From assembly GCA_016293535.1 (NCBI GenBank), contig JAEDEB010000014.1:1-44424 (forward strand): 44,424 bases of DNA, given 5' to 3'. This DNA is from Bacteroidales bacterium (lineage in GTDB: Bacteria > Bacteroidota > Bacteroidia > Bacteroidales > UBA932). Numbering within the stretch: the stretch's first letter is position 1; each line of letters opens with the position of its first letter. A program made the translations under genes and the position numbers. Shown here piece after piece: positions 1 to 8,558 of the stretch. The notes below the pieces were generated by a model. The model did no database searches and was not told the origin of the DNA. It saw only the letters and a program-made list of their open reading frames with translations.

Positions 1-2
1 AG

Positions 3-1304
3 TCAGCGAAGGAAAATGAGCTGTACCAGGACGTATACCGGCAGAAGGACGGTCAACGAAAATTTCAGGATATAAGCGAAGAACCCGGGCATCTTCACTC
101 CGTTCTCTTCGGCTATGGACTTGACCATGAAGTTCGGTCCGTTGCCGATATAAGTCATTGACCCGAAGAATACAGCAGCGAGTGCGATGGCCTTCAGTAT
201 GGGCTCGGGAATGCCGGCGACAAGGGCCGTTCCCTGAGCAATCGGAAGCCCGCCGGCAACGGTGTGGAAGGCCACGGCGGTAGGAGCATTGTCCAGAAAC
301 GAGCTGAGCAAGCCTGTCGTATAGAAGAACTGCCACGGGCGGTGGAGTCCCAACGCGGCCGCGTGGTGGTTGAGGTATATCAGGGCCGGAGTCATGGTCG
401 TGAAAATACCGACGAAAAGTATGGCAACCTCGGTGATTGGGCCCCAGCTGAACTTGTTCTGACTGCGATATTTCTTCTTCGTCGTCAACAGGGACAGGAT
501 AATTATGGCCACGAGTGCATATTCCCTCAGGAATCGCAACGCTGCAGGACAGTCAGGTTCGCCCATCCTCGGTATATAGCCCTCGTTGAGGAATACCACC
601 GATGCGACTATGAGGAGGATGTAGAGCAGATTCACCGTGCCCTTGATTCTCATCGGCCTGTACTCGCGTATATCCTTTTTCTTCGCAGAAAGCGGCTCCT
701 TCCTGTAGAAATATTTGTCAGTGAAATAGTACAGCGAAAGCAGAAGGAAACCAGTGAAGAGCCACTGGGGCAGGAGCCTGAGGAACCATGTAAAGTCAGC
801 ACCCCGGAGGTAGAGCAGGAAGAGAGGAGGGTCTCCCAGGGGAGTAAGCACGCCTCCGCAGTTCGCCACAAGGGCGATGAAGAAGAGTACTGTATGGACC
901 TTGTATGTTCTCTGGCTGTTGATATCAAGCAGCGGACGTATCAGAAGCATGGCCGAGCCAGTGGTTCCTATAAACGAGGAGAGCACGAAACCTATGGTCA
1001 GGACACGGAGGTTCACGCCCGGGGTTGCAACGAGGTCGCCCCTTATCAATATGCCGCCAGTCACGACGAAAAGGGCTGTCAGCAGTATGATGAAAGGCAC
1101 ATAGTCGAAGAGCAACTGCTCAAGAAGCGTCTCTCCCAGTCCCGTAGCCACGAGCACTATTGCCGCGGGGACCGCAATTGCGAGGGTGACAAAGGCCTTG
1201 TTGCGGTTGCTTTCCCAGAAAACCGGGACAAGAAGCGGAGCCAGCGCTATCACCAGCAACATTATTATGAAAGGAATAAGCATCCAGAAATGCACGTCTA
1301 CCAT
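3..1304 (-). CDS. Sodium:proton antiporter / citrate-transporter-like membrane protein (CitMHS_2, ArsB/NhaD superfamily)
   Basis: This 433-residue polytopic inner-membrane protein has about a dozen hydrophobic segments and probably moves Na+, H+ or an organic anion across the cytoplasmic membrane. The central segment containing GGVLTPLGDPPL (around residues 150-162) is the re-entrant-loop type motif of the ion-transporter superfamily, and a second related stretch (FLDNAPTAVAF, around residue 340) lies in the C-terminal half, giving the usual inverted-repeat layout. The start at 1304 leaves a leader of about 20 nt behind a TAATTTTG promoter element on the same strand. The stop codon is the first codon of the window, so the gene is complete. 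The family is clear; the transported ion is not. Confidence 0.8.
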   Translation of the reverse strand: MVDVHFWMLIPFIIMLLVIALAPLLVPVFWESNRNKAFVTLAIAVPAAIVLVATGLGETLLEQLLFDYVPFIILLTALFVVTGGILIRGDLVATPGVNLRVLTIGFVLSSFIGTTGSAMLLIRPLLDINSQRTYKVHTVLFFIALVANCGGVLTPLGDPPLFLLYLRGADFTWFLRLLPQWLFTGFLLLSLYYFTDKYFYRKEPLSAKKKDIREYRPMRIKGTVNLLYILLIVASVVFLNEGYIPRMGEPDCPAALRFLREYALVAIIILSLLTTKKKYRSQNKFSWGPITEVAILFVGIFTTMTPALIYLNHHAAALGLHRPWQFFYTTGLLSSFLDNAPTAVAFHTVAGGLPIAQGTALVAGIPEPILKAIALAAVFFGSMTYIGNGPNFMVKSIAEENGVKMPGFFAYILKFSLTVLLPVYVLVQLIFLR

Positions 1305-1332
1305 AATATATATGCGTAAATTTGTCGGACGG

Positions 1333-1340
1333 CAAAATTA
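1333..1340 (-). promoter_or_regulatory. Bacteroidota -7 element TAATTTTG for the antiporter gene
   Basis: On the minus strand the sequence reads TAATTTTG, a full match to the TAnnTTTG consensus of the primary sigma factor of Bacteroidota. It sits 28 nt before the antiporter start codon. I see no convincing -33 TTG at the usual 19-21 nt spacing. Confidence 0.5.
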
Positions 1341-1386
1341 CAAAACTTTTCAACAAGCGCTAACCGAGAAAATTTGGAAATATAGT

Positions 1387-1394
1387 TATCTTTG
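1387..1394 (+). promoter_or_regulatory. Bacteroidota -7 element TATCTTTG for tRNA-Gln
   Basis: TATCTTTG matches TAnnTTTG exactly and lies 10 nt before the 5' end of tRNA-Gln. The tRNA-Asp gene at 32.4 kb has the identical octamer. There is no terminator between the tRNA and the DJ-1 gene, so this promoter may serve both. Confidence 0.6.
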
Positions 1395-1404
1395 CACCCG
1401 GAAT

Positions 1405-1475
1405 TGAGGTATGGTGTAATGGTAGCACACGGGATTTTGGTTCCCTCAGTCCAGGTTCGAATCCTGGTATCTCAA
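1405..1475 (+). tRNA. tRNA-Gln (anticodon TTG)
   Basis: The 71-nt sequence folds as a tRNA. The acceptor stem pairs TGAGGTA (1405-1411) with TATCTCA (1468-1474) and the discriminator is A1475. The T arm is CCAGG-TTCGAAT-CCTGG (1451-1467). The anticodon loop puts TTG at 1437-1439 with a G at position 37. The 5' T and the terminal T-A pair are typical of glutamine tRNAs. The CCA end is not encoded. The outermost anticodon-stem pair is a C/T mismatch. Confidence 0.93.
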
Positions 1476-1500
1476 CATAATTCGCGGTATTCCGACTGCT

Positions 1501-2082
1501 ATGACAGGTGTCTACATCTTTCTTGCCGACGGTTTCGAGGAAACCGAGGCGCTCGCGCCCTACGATGTTCTTGTGAGGGCCGGGATTCCGGTAAAGACGG
1601 TGAGTATCAACAGCGACAATGTGGTTACAAGTTCGCACGGCGTGCCCGTCATTGCGATGATGCGCCTTGACGAACTGAAGGAAGAGGATTTCTCCACAAC
1701 GGGAGAGAAGGATGTGATGATATTCCCTGGAGGAATGCCGGGCTCATCCAATCTTGCCGCCGACGATAAGCTGATGGCCCTGATGAACAGGCACTATTCC
1801 CAGGGAGGGACAGTTGCCGCAATCTGCGCGGCTCCCGCCCTCGTGCTCGCCTCCAAGATGGACAAGGGAATGCTTGAGGGCAAAGTGATGACCTGCTACG
1901 AGGGTATGGATGCACCTTTCTCACAGGCAGGAGTAAGGCACAGCAGCGAAGGCGTTGTCAGAGACGGGCGCGTAATAAGCGCCAAAGGCGCCGGTTTTGC
2001 CGTCGCCTTTGGTCTTGAGATCGCCGCTCATCTCCGCGGCCGTGAACTTGCCGATAAAATCGCCGCCTCTATAATGCTCTAG
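1501..2082 (+). CDS. DJ-1/PfpI family protein (YajL-like)
   Basis: This 193-residue cytosolic protein of the DJ-1/ThiJ/PfpI superfamily has the length and sequence pattern of the DJ-1/YajL branch. It carries the GFEETEA segment with the conserved glutamate near residue 14-17, FPGGMPGSSNL, and the nucleophile-elbow cysteine C109 in AAICAAP. Family members act in protection against oxidative or glyoxal stress, as deglycase/glyoxalase or chaperone; the exact activity is debated and cannot be read from sequence. The start is 25 nt after tRNA-Gln with no terminator between them, so the two may be co-transcribed. The stop codon overlaps the stop of the convergent rhaT-like gene in a single CTAG. 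Confidence 0.88.
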   Translation: MTGVYIFLADGFEETEALAPYDVLVRAGIPVKTVSINSDNVVTSSHGVPVIAMMRLDELKEEDFSTTGEKDVMIFPGGMPGSSNLAADDKLMALMNRHYSQGGTVAAICAAPALVLASKMDKGMLEGKVMTCYEGMDAPFSQAGVRHSSEGVVRDGRVISAKGAGFAVAFGLEIAAHLRGRELADKIAASIML

Positions 2083-3092
2083 TGCTCCAGAAGCTGCGGG
2101 AGGAAGGTACTGAATACAAGTATTGCCAGTCCCGCGAGAAGGACTGCTATAGTCTTAAAGGACAAGCCTTTCCATTCTTTCAGTATTATTCCCCAGACAT
2201 TGCTGAACACGATGTCGAGAGACATCAGTATGCACCAGCTGAAGGTCAGCAGAACGGCCGAGCCGCCGAGGAAGCCCTTGCCGAGACTGAGGCCGAAGAA
2301 CTGGCTGTACCAGAGCAGACCCGCCAGAGCACAGAAGAGTATGTTCCTTGCCCAGAGTTTTCCGTCCGCATAATCCTTGAAGGACTTGTTCTTGGCATTC
2401 TGGAAGAGACAGTACGCAGCATTGGTAATGAAACCGCCTATGGTCACGAGCAGAGTGGCCGGAAGGGTGCGGAAGATTTCTCCCGTTTCCTCCCAATGGA
2501 GAGCTTCCCCGAAACTCAGACCGATGTTGAAGCAGGCGCTCATAAAGCCGGAAAGAAGTGCAACCACTATTCCCTTGCCGAAGTTGAAGTCCTTGACGGC
2601 CTTCTTCTTCTCTTCTTCCGGAAGGGCTGCCGACTTCATTGCACCGGCAATTCCTATGATGGCGATACCCACAAGCATCACAACTACACCGACAATGACT
2701 GCTCCCGTAAGGGTGTCAGCCTTGCCCGTGAAGACGGGTCCGAGTATTGCGCCCAGCGCTGAACAGGTACCGAGGGCGATGCTCTGGCCAAGAGCCACGC
2801 CAAGATATCGCATCGAAAGGCCGAAGGTGAGTCCGCCGACTCCCCAGAGGGCTCCGAAGAGCATGGTGAGAAGGCTCTCCTTAGGATGCTGGAGGTAGAT
2901 TTCGAACAGGCCGTGCCCCTGTGGAACCGCAAGGAGGGCGCCAAGAAGAGGGAAAAGGAGCCAGGCGAAAACTCCCTGGACAAGCCAGAAGCTCTCCCAA
3001 CTCCATTTCTGAATCTTGTTGATAGGGACATAGCTGCTTGACTGACAGAATGCCCCTATCGCTATGATAAGCAAGCCTATGACTATGAACAT
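2079..3092 (-). CDS. rhaT: L-rhamnose:H+ symporter family permease (RhaT-like)
   Basis: This 337-residue protein has about ten hydrophobic segments and matches the RhaT family (drug/metabolite transporter superfamily) in length (E. coli RhaT has 344 residues) and in the N-terminal pattern with SSSYVPINKIQKWSWESFW. RhaT carries L-rhamnose, and weakly L-lyxose, into the cytoplasm with protons. The gene begins 4 nt after the stop of the RpiB-like gene upstream, so the two form an operon. Its place beside a SusCD locus with a GH78 alpha-rhamnosidase supports uptake of rhamnose released in the periplasm. Rhamnose isomerase, kinase and aldolase genes are not in the window, so the substrate rests on family and context. 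Confidence 0.85.
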   Translation of the reverse strand: MFIVIGLLIIAIGAFCQSSSYVPINKIQKWSWESFWLVQGVFAWLLFPLLGALLAVPQGHGLFEIYLQHPKESLLTMLFGALWGVGGLTFGLSMRYLGVALGQSIALGTCSALGAILGPVFTGKADTLTGAVIVGVVVMLVGIAIIGIAGAMKSAALPEEEKKKAVKDFNFGKGIVVALLSGFMSACFNIGLSFGEALHWEETGEIFRTLPATLLVTIGGFITNAAYCLFQNAKNKSFKDYADGKLWARNILFCALAGLLWYSQFFGLSLGKGFLGGSAVLLTFSWCILMSLDIVFSNVWGIILKEWKGLSFKTIAVLLAGLAILVFSTFLPQLLEH

Positions 3093-3096
3093 ACCA

Positions 3097-3702
3097 TTAT
3101 CTCTTTACCATTAGAGGAACTGAAGAGAAGCCTTCAGGTCTGTCATAGAGCTCGCAGTGGCAATCACCCAGATGCTTGACCTTGAATCCGTTTGCCTTGT
3201 ACTCCTCGTAGTTGAAGGCATTGAGTTCGTCGATGGCAATCTGATGGAACTTGTCGAAGTCAGGCCACCACTCCCAGCCGCTGCCGAAGTCGTTGTAGAG
3301 GAAGGCATCTGCACACTGCTTGCCGAGCTCAGGTGTAACGTAGAATGCACCCATTGCAAGAACGTTGACTCCGTTGCCTGTGATGGCGCGGAATGCTGCC
3401 GGAACGGACTCGACAACACCTGCGTGAACGCCCGGGCACTTGCTTGCCGCGATATGGATACCCATTCCCGTGCCGCAGAAGATGAGGGCCCTCTCGAACT
3501 CCTTCTCGGTAATCATCGAGCCCACCCTGAGGCCTATCCTGTGGAACATCAGTTCGGTGTCATCCGGATCTGAATCGGCCTTTACACCGATATCCGTGAC
3601 TGTCCATCCTTTCTTTTCAAGATACTCCTTGATGGCTTCCTTGAGCGGATAGCCCGCGAAATCAGCGGCCATCAGAATCTGCTTTTCTGCTACTGTTCTC
3701 AT
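3097..3702 (-). CDS. RpiB/LacA/LacB family sugar-phosphate isomerase with C-terminal extension
   Basis: This cytosolic aldose-ketose sugar-phosphate isomerase is 201 residues long. The active-site segment FCGTGMGIHIAASK places the catalytic cysteine at C76, and GVNVLAMGAFYV is the second conserved block. The start MRTVAEKQI at 3702 was chosen because it opens directly onto the Rossmann strand ILMAADFAGYPLK; a longer reading from 3768 adds an unconserved tail. Typical RpiB is about 145-150 residues, so this one has an extra C-terminal segment of about 50 residues rich in Trp, Tyr and His. It is co-directional with the RhaT-like permease 4 nt away. The substrate is unknown: ribose-5-phosphate, a tetrulose phosphate or a deoxy-sugar phosphate are all possible. 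Confidence 0.82.
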   Translation of the reverse strand: MRTVAEKQILMAADFAGYPLKEAIKEYLEKKGWTVTDIGVKADSDPDDTELMFHRIGLRVGSMITEKEFERALIFCGTGMGIHIAASKCPGVHAGVVESVPAAFRAITGNGVNVLAMGAFYVTPELGKQCADAFLYNDFGSGWEWWPDFDKFHQIAIDELNAFNYEEYKANGFKVKHLGDCHCELYDRPEGFSSVPLMVKR

Positions 3703-3828
3703 TGTTTGATTGGTTTTTTGAAGATTACTAAGTATCAGTTTATCAAATATGTCTTTCAGTATTCCCACATAAAATAACGGAAATCCTGAATAAAAATCAA
3801 CTTATGCCATATCAAAATCGCTGAAACC

Positions 3829-5307
3829 TTACTGATAGATTTCAGGAATGTCGATAAGTGTACGCTTGTACATCGCGTCGCCGCCCTTCTCGTTAGGGTG
3901 GTGGTAAATCTGCCATCCGGTCAGAGGTGCCGGATAGTCCGTGTAGTCCTCCCAGTACATCATCGACTTGTCCACTTCCTTTCCGTCGCCGGCGAGGGAT
4001 GTGCAGAGGTCGAAAAGGCAACCCTTGATTCCCATCGCATCGCGGAGCTTGGATATGAGAGCATTGTTCTCAATCTGAGAGGCGCTCTCGTTGCAAGGGA
4101 TGTTGTTGAGGATAGGAATGGCGCCCTGGTCCTTGATGTAGTTCACGAGTTCCCTGAGTTTCTCCTCGGTGTTGCCGCCGTTGGTACCTATGGTGACCAT
4201 TACGTACTTGGTCTTCAGATAAGGGAGTTCATTCTTTATGTACTCGAGAACCGTGTCTATCGTACCTCCGCCGCGACCGCTGGACATCGCATTGCCGCCG
4301 AGGGCAGCAATTATCTGGCTGGTCCATGCTCTCGGAAAATCCGCAGTCGGGAAGTATCCCTCAGGCTGGGAGATGGAATCGCCATAGATGAGCAGTCTGA
4401 CGTCATTCTTCAGAGCGAATACGCCCATTCTCCTGACCAGCACCGACTCGCCCTTTTCAAGCACGAAACAGTAATGGTCCCACTGCATTCCCACGCTGAA
4501 ACCCTGCTGAAGGGCACCCTTGCCGCAGCCGCCTGGTCCGTCCATGACGGCGGACACAATGGCAGTCTGTCCGCTCTGCGGATCTGTCACCTTCAGGGCG
4601 CCGCGCTGATACTGGTGGATAACTTCGACAACATAGGTCCTGCCACCCTCGAGGAAAGGAACGTTCTCACTGACTGCTGTCGGGTTGGAGCGTATGGTGA
4701 TGGTTCTGTTCTGCATATCGAGGACGGAATTGAAATCTCCCTGACTGCTGCAGAAATTGACCACGGCGTCGGCTGATGGAACAATCTCGTACCTGATCTC
4801 ACGTTCTGCCAGAGCGTAGAACTTGTTGAGCATCACTCTCGCACCCGTCCTGTTTACCAGGAGACCTTCATCGGTGTACGAACCGGCATCCCCTACCTGA
4901 AGGAGAGGGTCCTGATTTGCCGTGTTCGGTGCAAGACTGTACATCGCCGTCAGATTCCCTTCACTCTGGACATCCTTCACAGTCACGGAAATATTTGTAA
5001 CGAGGTCCTGATAGGACACGCTGACCGTAGCTTCTCCGACCCCTACTGCGTGTATGGTACCGGAGGTTACCGTGGCTACATCATTGTTGTCAGAAGTCCA
5101 CTGGAAGGCAGGAGGGACCGCCATCGAAGGAACCGGATAAGCCTTAACGGCCACCTTGTCACCGACCTGGAGTTCCAGCTCGGTGGTTTTGACATAAATG
5201 GATGTCATCGTGTAGCCATTATCCCCACCCTTGGCCTTCTGGCTGCAGCCGCAGGAGAGTATCATGACCGATAGCATTATCAGGTTAAATAGTCTGAAGA
5301 ATTTCAT
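3829..5307 (-). CDS. Ig-like-domain SGNH/GDSL hydrolase lipoprotein (probable carbohydrate esterase)
   Basis: This 492-residue lipoprotein has a signal peptide ending in ILSCGC (lipid Cys at 19 or 21), a Big_2-like Ig domain at about residues 32-112, a beta-rich middle region, and a C-terminal SGNH hydrolase domain from about residue 300. Block I is YGDSIS with nucleophile S311. Glycine-rich SSGRGGG is block II, TIGTNGGN is block III, and YHHPNEKGG carries the likely catalytic H470. Carbohydrate-locus members of this fold usually remove acetyl groups from glycans such as rhamnogalacturonan. It is the last gene of the seven-gene operon, 26 nt after the alpha/beta hydrolase, whose Ig-like module is nearly the same. 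The esterase call is inference from fold and context. Confidence 0.82.
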   Translation of the reverse strand: MKFFRLFNLIMLSVMILSCGCSQKAKGGDNGYTMTSIYVKTTELELQVGDKVAVKAYPVPSMAVPPAFQWTSDNNDVATVTSGTIHAVGVGEATVSVSYQDLVTNISVTVKDVQSEGNLTAMYSLAPNTANQDPLLQVGDAGSYTDEGLLVNRTGARVMLNKFYALAEREIRYEIVPSADAVVNFCSSQGDFNSVLDMQNRTITIRSNPTAVSENVPFLEGGRTYVVEVIHQYQRGALKVTDPQSGQTAIVSAVMDGPGGCGKGALQQGFSVGMQWDHYCFVLEKGESVLVRRMGVFALKNDVRLLIYGDSISQPEGYFPTADFPRAWTSQIIAALGGNAMSSGRGGGTIDTVLEYIKNELPYLKTKYVMVTIGTNGGNTEEKLRELVNYIKDQGAIPILNNIPCNESASQIENNALISKLRDAMGIKGCLFDLCTSLAGDGKEVDKSMMYWEDYTDYPAPLTGWQIYHHPNEKGGDAMYKRTLIDIPEIYQ

Positions 5308-5333
5308 AATGTCTTGCTATTCTGTTTAGTCTT

Positions 5334-6890
5334 TCACTGCATTCTCAGTGAGGTCCTTTCGGAAGCCAGGCCAGCTCCGTTGACGGTCTCCACCTCAAGG
5401 ACAGCGCCGCTCGAGGATAGTCCTGAAAGCACTGCTTCCATTGCCTCGGGATGGGCAGGGATGGTGTTGTCTCCGTTCGGGTCGAAAGTCTGGTATATTC
5501 CCGTCTCCGGTATTCTTGCCTTCAGGATGCCATCCGCATAGACCCGGAAACAGGATATGCCTGATTCGATGTCTGCCTCAGCCTTCCAGCTGAGTCTTAC
5601 CGAACCGCCGGCTAGATTTTCGGTTGCGAGTGCATACGGGGCATCGGGAGCCGTAATGTCAGCAACGTCGTTTGTCGTGGCGTATTCTTTCCATTTGAGG
5701 GCGCACTCCATGTCCGGGAAACGGCACATTGCCTGCTTTCCTCCGCTGACTGAGGAGTTATCCCCCGCATAGTCGCTTTCCCTTATGATTTCGAAGCTGG
5801 TCGTGTCTGCCAGACAGCACAAGGAAGGATCGAGATCCCTGAGCTCTCCTCCCGCCTCCAAAGGTAGCCTCTGTCTGAGGGCCGCCTCATAGAAAGGAAT
5901 GGCCATGTGTCTGATATAGCTGAGATTGTGGTTCTGTCCCACATTGTAGACGAGGGACACCGGGGCGTCCATTGCCCTCAGCTTGCGGAAGGTATGGGAC
6001 GCCGTTCCCTGACAGTTGGCGAAAGGGGCATCCTCCGGGCCGGCGTGGCGCAGAAGCAGAGGCACCTTTGCCGCAACGGTGTCGTATTCCCACTGGGGAT
6101 CCCAGGCCGCCGAATAGCACACAGCGGCAATTATTCGTTCTGGATAGTCCCTCAGCATGGCAAGGACCCAGTGGCCACCGCTGGAATGGCCGAACAGCAA
6201 CCACGGAGCCTCTCCCAGTTCCTCATGTCCGGAGCGGTTACCCACGTTCACAAGCACCTTCATCAGAGCAGCAGCGCTGCCGGATTCAGGGTGGTGCCAG
6301 ATTCCGCAGTTGCCGTGGAGGGCAGTTTCCACCACCGCAAGATTCCATTTTCGCGCAAAAGCCTGATACTGAAGGTCGTATGGCCGCGTAATCCCGAATT
6401 GTTCCATCCCGCATCCGTGCTGCAGAACCAGCACTCCGCTGATGGGCGACTCCCCTCCCGGCACGAAGACACCATACTCCGCGAAGTCGGCGAAACTGCA
6501 GTCCGCCCCTTCCAGAGTCACGTTGAAAACCTTTCCTTCTGCCGGAATGTCATCCGGTGCCGCCACACTGACACTTACGCTTGCCTTATGCTTTCCGTAA
6601 CTGGCAACGACCTCGGTCGTTCCGGCGCCAACCGCGGTTACCAGTCCCTCGGAACTGACCGTGGCGACCTTGCCGTCTCCCGAACTCCACTGCCACACAG
6701 GCGGAACTGCCATGGAAGGGACGGGACGTGCGTCCAGTTTGTAACTCTCACCTATGTTCAGGCTCAGCTGCTTTTTCGCAATGTAAACAGACTGCAGCAC
6801 CTCCTGCTTTCCTGCGGGCTTTGCGCAACCGCAGGAAAGCAAGGAAAAGATGCCGACAGCAAGAAAGATTCTGTTGAGTATCCTGCTCAT
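5334..6890 (-). CDS. Ig-like-domain alpha/beta-hydrolase lipoprotein (probable esterase)
   Basis: This 518-residue lipoprotein has the lipobox SLLSC (Cys20), a Big_2-like Ig domain (about 30-110), and an alpha/beta-hydrolase domain (about 120-340). The hydrolase domain has an oxyanion-type HGCG segment, nucleophile elbow GHSSGG with S236, and a probable catalytic His in GQNHN. A fibronectin-III-like domain follows (about 415-518). The layout resembles secreted feruloyl/acetyl esterase or PHB-depolymerase-like enzymes. It is the sixth gene of the rhamnoside operon, with gaps of 26-28 nt on each side. The Ig module contains PVPSMAVPP at residues 56-64, identical to residues 58-66 of the SGNH protein, which points to a module duplication. 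The leaving group is not known. Confidence 0.8.
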   Translation of the reverse strand: MSRILNRIFLAVGIFSLLSCGCAKPAGKQEVLQSVYIAKKQLSLNIGESYKLDARPVPSMAVPPVWQWSSGDGKVATVSSEGLVTAVGAGTTEVVASYGKHKASVSVSVAAPDDIPAEGKVFNVTLEGADCSFADFAEYGVFVPGGESPISGVLVLQHGCGMEQFGITRPYDLQYQAFARKWNLAVVETALHGNCGIWHHPESGSAAALMKVLVNVGNRSGHEELGEAPWLLFGHSSGGHWVLAMLRDYPERIIAAVCYSAAWDPQWEYDTVAAKVPLLLRHAGPEDAPFANCQGTASHTFRKLRAMDAPVSLVYNVGQNHNLSYIRHMAIPFYEAALRQRLPLEAGGELRDLDPSLCCLADTTSFEIIRESDYAGDNSSVSGGKQAMCRFPDMECALKWKEYATTNDVADITAPDAPYALATENLAGGSVRLSWKAEADIESGISCFRVYADGILKARIPETGIYQTFDPNGDNTIPAHPEAMEAVLSGLSSSGAVLEVETVNGAGLASERTSLRMQ

Positions 6891-6918
6891 TGTCAGAAGG
6901 ACAATCTCGATAAGCCAA

Positions 6919-8532
6919 TCAACGGGCTACCACTTCAAACTTGTTGAAATAAAGCTCGCTCCATATATAACCGTGGGTTGCATACATTCCATAGCTGTTG
7001 TACACATAACCCACATTCACTGACATCTCCTCGTTGAGTGTGAAGTCAAGGGTGGTAATCGCATCAGACCTGGAAGGAATACGTACGCTTGCAATGGCGC
7101 TTGCCGTACCTTCCTGAAGGCCCGTGATGTCAGGAAGAGATTCTCCGTTGACAGCGGCATAAGCCTCCACAGCCTCAGGGGTGGTTGTATTGCCGCTTGT
7201 AACGACGAAGGAATACTCACCTGGGAGGAGTTTCAGAGTCTGCCATACCTTTCCGTTGGAAACATCGGAGCAACCCCAGACTGAGCAGGACCATATGCAC
7301 ATCTTATTCCCGGCGGCAGTGTCCATCGAAATGTACGCATTGTCATTGTGGGACCAGTCTGCCACCCTCTGCATTCGTCCCGCGCCTACTGAAGGGAAAC
7401 GGTCGCTCCCGTCACCGGCAAACGGAACAGTGGCATTCCTGAGGGTCGGGATATCCTCACCGTTCTGACCGCTGCAGGTAAGTTCGTTGTTGAGATCGAG
7501 CTCAGCAAGCTGAACAGGCAGATTGGAGTCTGAAGACTGGGTGATGCTGAGCCTGACATATCTTGCCTCCAACTGCGAAGGCAAGTCGAATACCTGACGG
7601 TAGGCGCTGGCCTTGAGTCCCTTTTCGATGGCAGGAGTCCAGTTCTCTCCATCAAGGCTGACTTCAACAGTCATTCTCTTTGCGAAACAGCCACCGGCGG
7701 TCTCGCGGGCCTGGTTTATCACAATCTGGGAGAATATCTTCTCCATCTTCATATCCACCACGACGCCTGCAGCCAGCTGGGCAGAAGATGCCCTCCAATA
7801 GGTGTTGACATCGTTGTCGATGAGTTTGGAGGCATCATGAGCGGAATCGGCAGCGCCTTCTGCGGACCAGATCGTCTTGTCCATTATCTTCTTCAGCGCG
7901 TCCCTGACGTCAAAAACGTCGGATATGAACTCGTCTATGCACTCTTCCTCCGGTTTGTAGACCGATACGAAGGTGTAAGGTTTGCCAACGTCGATGTCGT
8001 CGATGGCAATTATGGACTCGGAGGCAGGAAGGACAACCGTCTTCTCCTCTCCGCCTGTAGTGGTATAGGTAAGACGTACCTCTGTTTCGCCCGATGCGCT
8101 GTCCCCGAAATAGAGTTCGATCGAGGTCGTGCCGGTACTCTTCTGCTCTATGAACTGACGCGGAACGACATCAGCCTTGTAGGAGTCTCCATAGACCTTG
8201 ACATCCACAGCCTTTGGATCGGAGATGACACCTGCGGCATTGAACAGGGCGACGCGGAGCGTGTTCTCTCCCTCCTTCAGTCCTTCCACAATCACGCGCT
8301 GGAGTTCGGCCTCAGTGTCGATCTCAAAGGTCTGGAATTCCCCTGAATTGAAGAAAACCTTTCCTGAAACGGCCTCGGCGGGAGCTGTGAACTCTACCAT
8401 GGCCTTGAGGTATCCCGGATATGCCTTCAAATCCGAAACCGTGGCGGGAGCCGGAAGCTCCTTCTGCTGGCAGGACACTGCCAGAGCGGCAGCAACTGCA
8501 AGGCAAGCAATATATAATCTGTTGAGTTTCAT
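6919..8532 (-). CDS. Surface lipoprotein with DUF4998-like, F5/8-type-C (discoidin) and DUF5013-like domains
   Basis: This 537-residue protein has a signal peptide ending AVSC (lipid Cys about 21). Residues about 28-210 resemble the paired beta-sandwich DUF4998 region common in Bacteroidota glycan loci. Residues about 215-355 read as a discoidin/F5-8C module (conserved SKLIDNDVNTYWRAS and ARYVRLSI), and the rest resembles DUF5013. There are no catalytic motifs, so a surface glycan-binding role like that of SusE/F-position proteins is most likely. It lies directly downstream of susD, the usual place for such proteins. The binding ligand cannot be predicted beyond the rhamnose-related context. 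Confidence 0.78.
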   Translation of the reverse strand: MKLNRLYIACLAVAAALAVSCQQKELPAPATVSDLKAYPGYLKAMVEFTAPAEAVSGKVFFNSGEFQTFEIDTEAELQRVIVEGLKEGENTLRVALFNAAGVISDPKAVDVKVYGDSYKADVVPRQFIEQKSTGTTSIELYFGDSASGETEVRLTYTTTGGEEKTVVLPASESIIAIDDIDVGKPYTFVSVYKPEEECIDEFISDVFDVRDALKKIMDKTIWSAEGAADSAHDASKLIDNDVNTYWRASSAQLAAGVVVDMKMEKIFSQIVINQARETAGGCFAKRMTVEVSLDGENWTPAIEKGLKASAYRQVFDLPSQLEARYVRLSITQSSDSNLPVQLAELDLNNELTCSGQNGEDIPTLRNATVPFAGDGSDRFPSVGAGRMQRVADWSHNDNAYISMDTAAGNKMCIWSCSVWGCSDVSNGKVWQTLKLLPGEYSFVVTSGNTTTPEAVEAYAAVNGESLPDITGLQEGTASAIASVRIPSRSDAITTLDFTLNEEMSVNVGYVYNSYGMYATHGYIWSELYFNKFEVVAR

Positions 8533-8558
8533 AATATTTCAAAAACTGGTTCAGTAAT

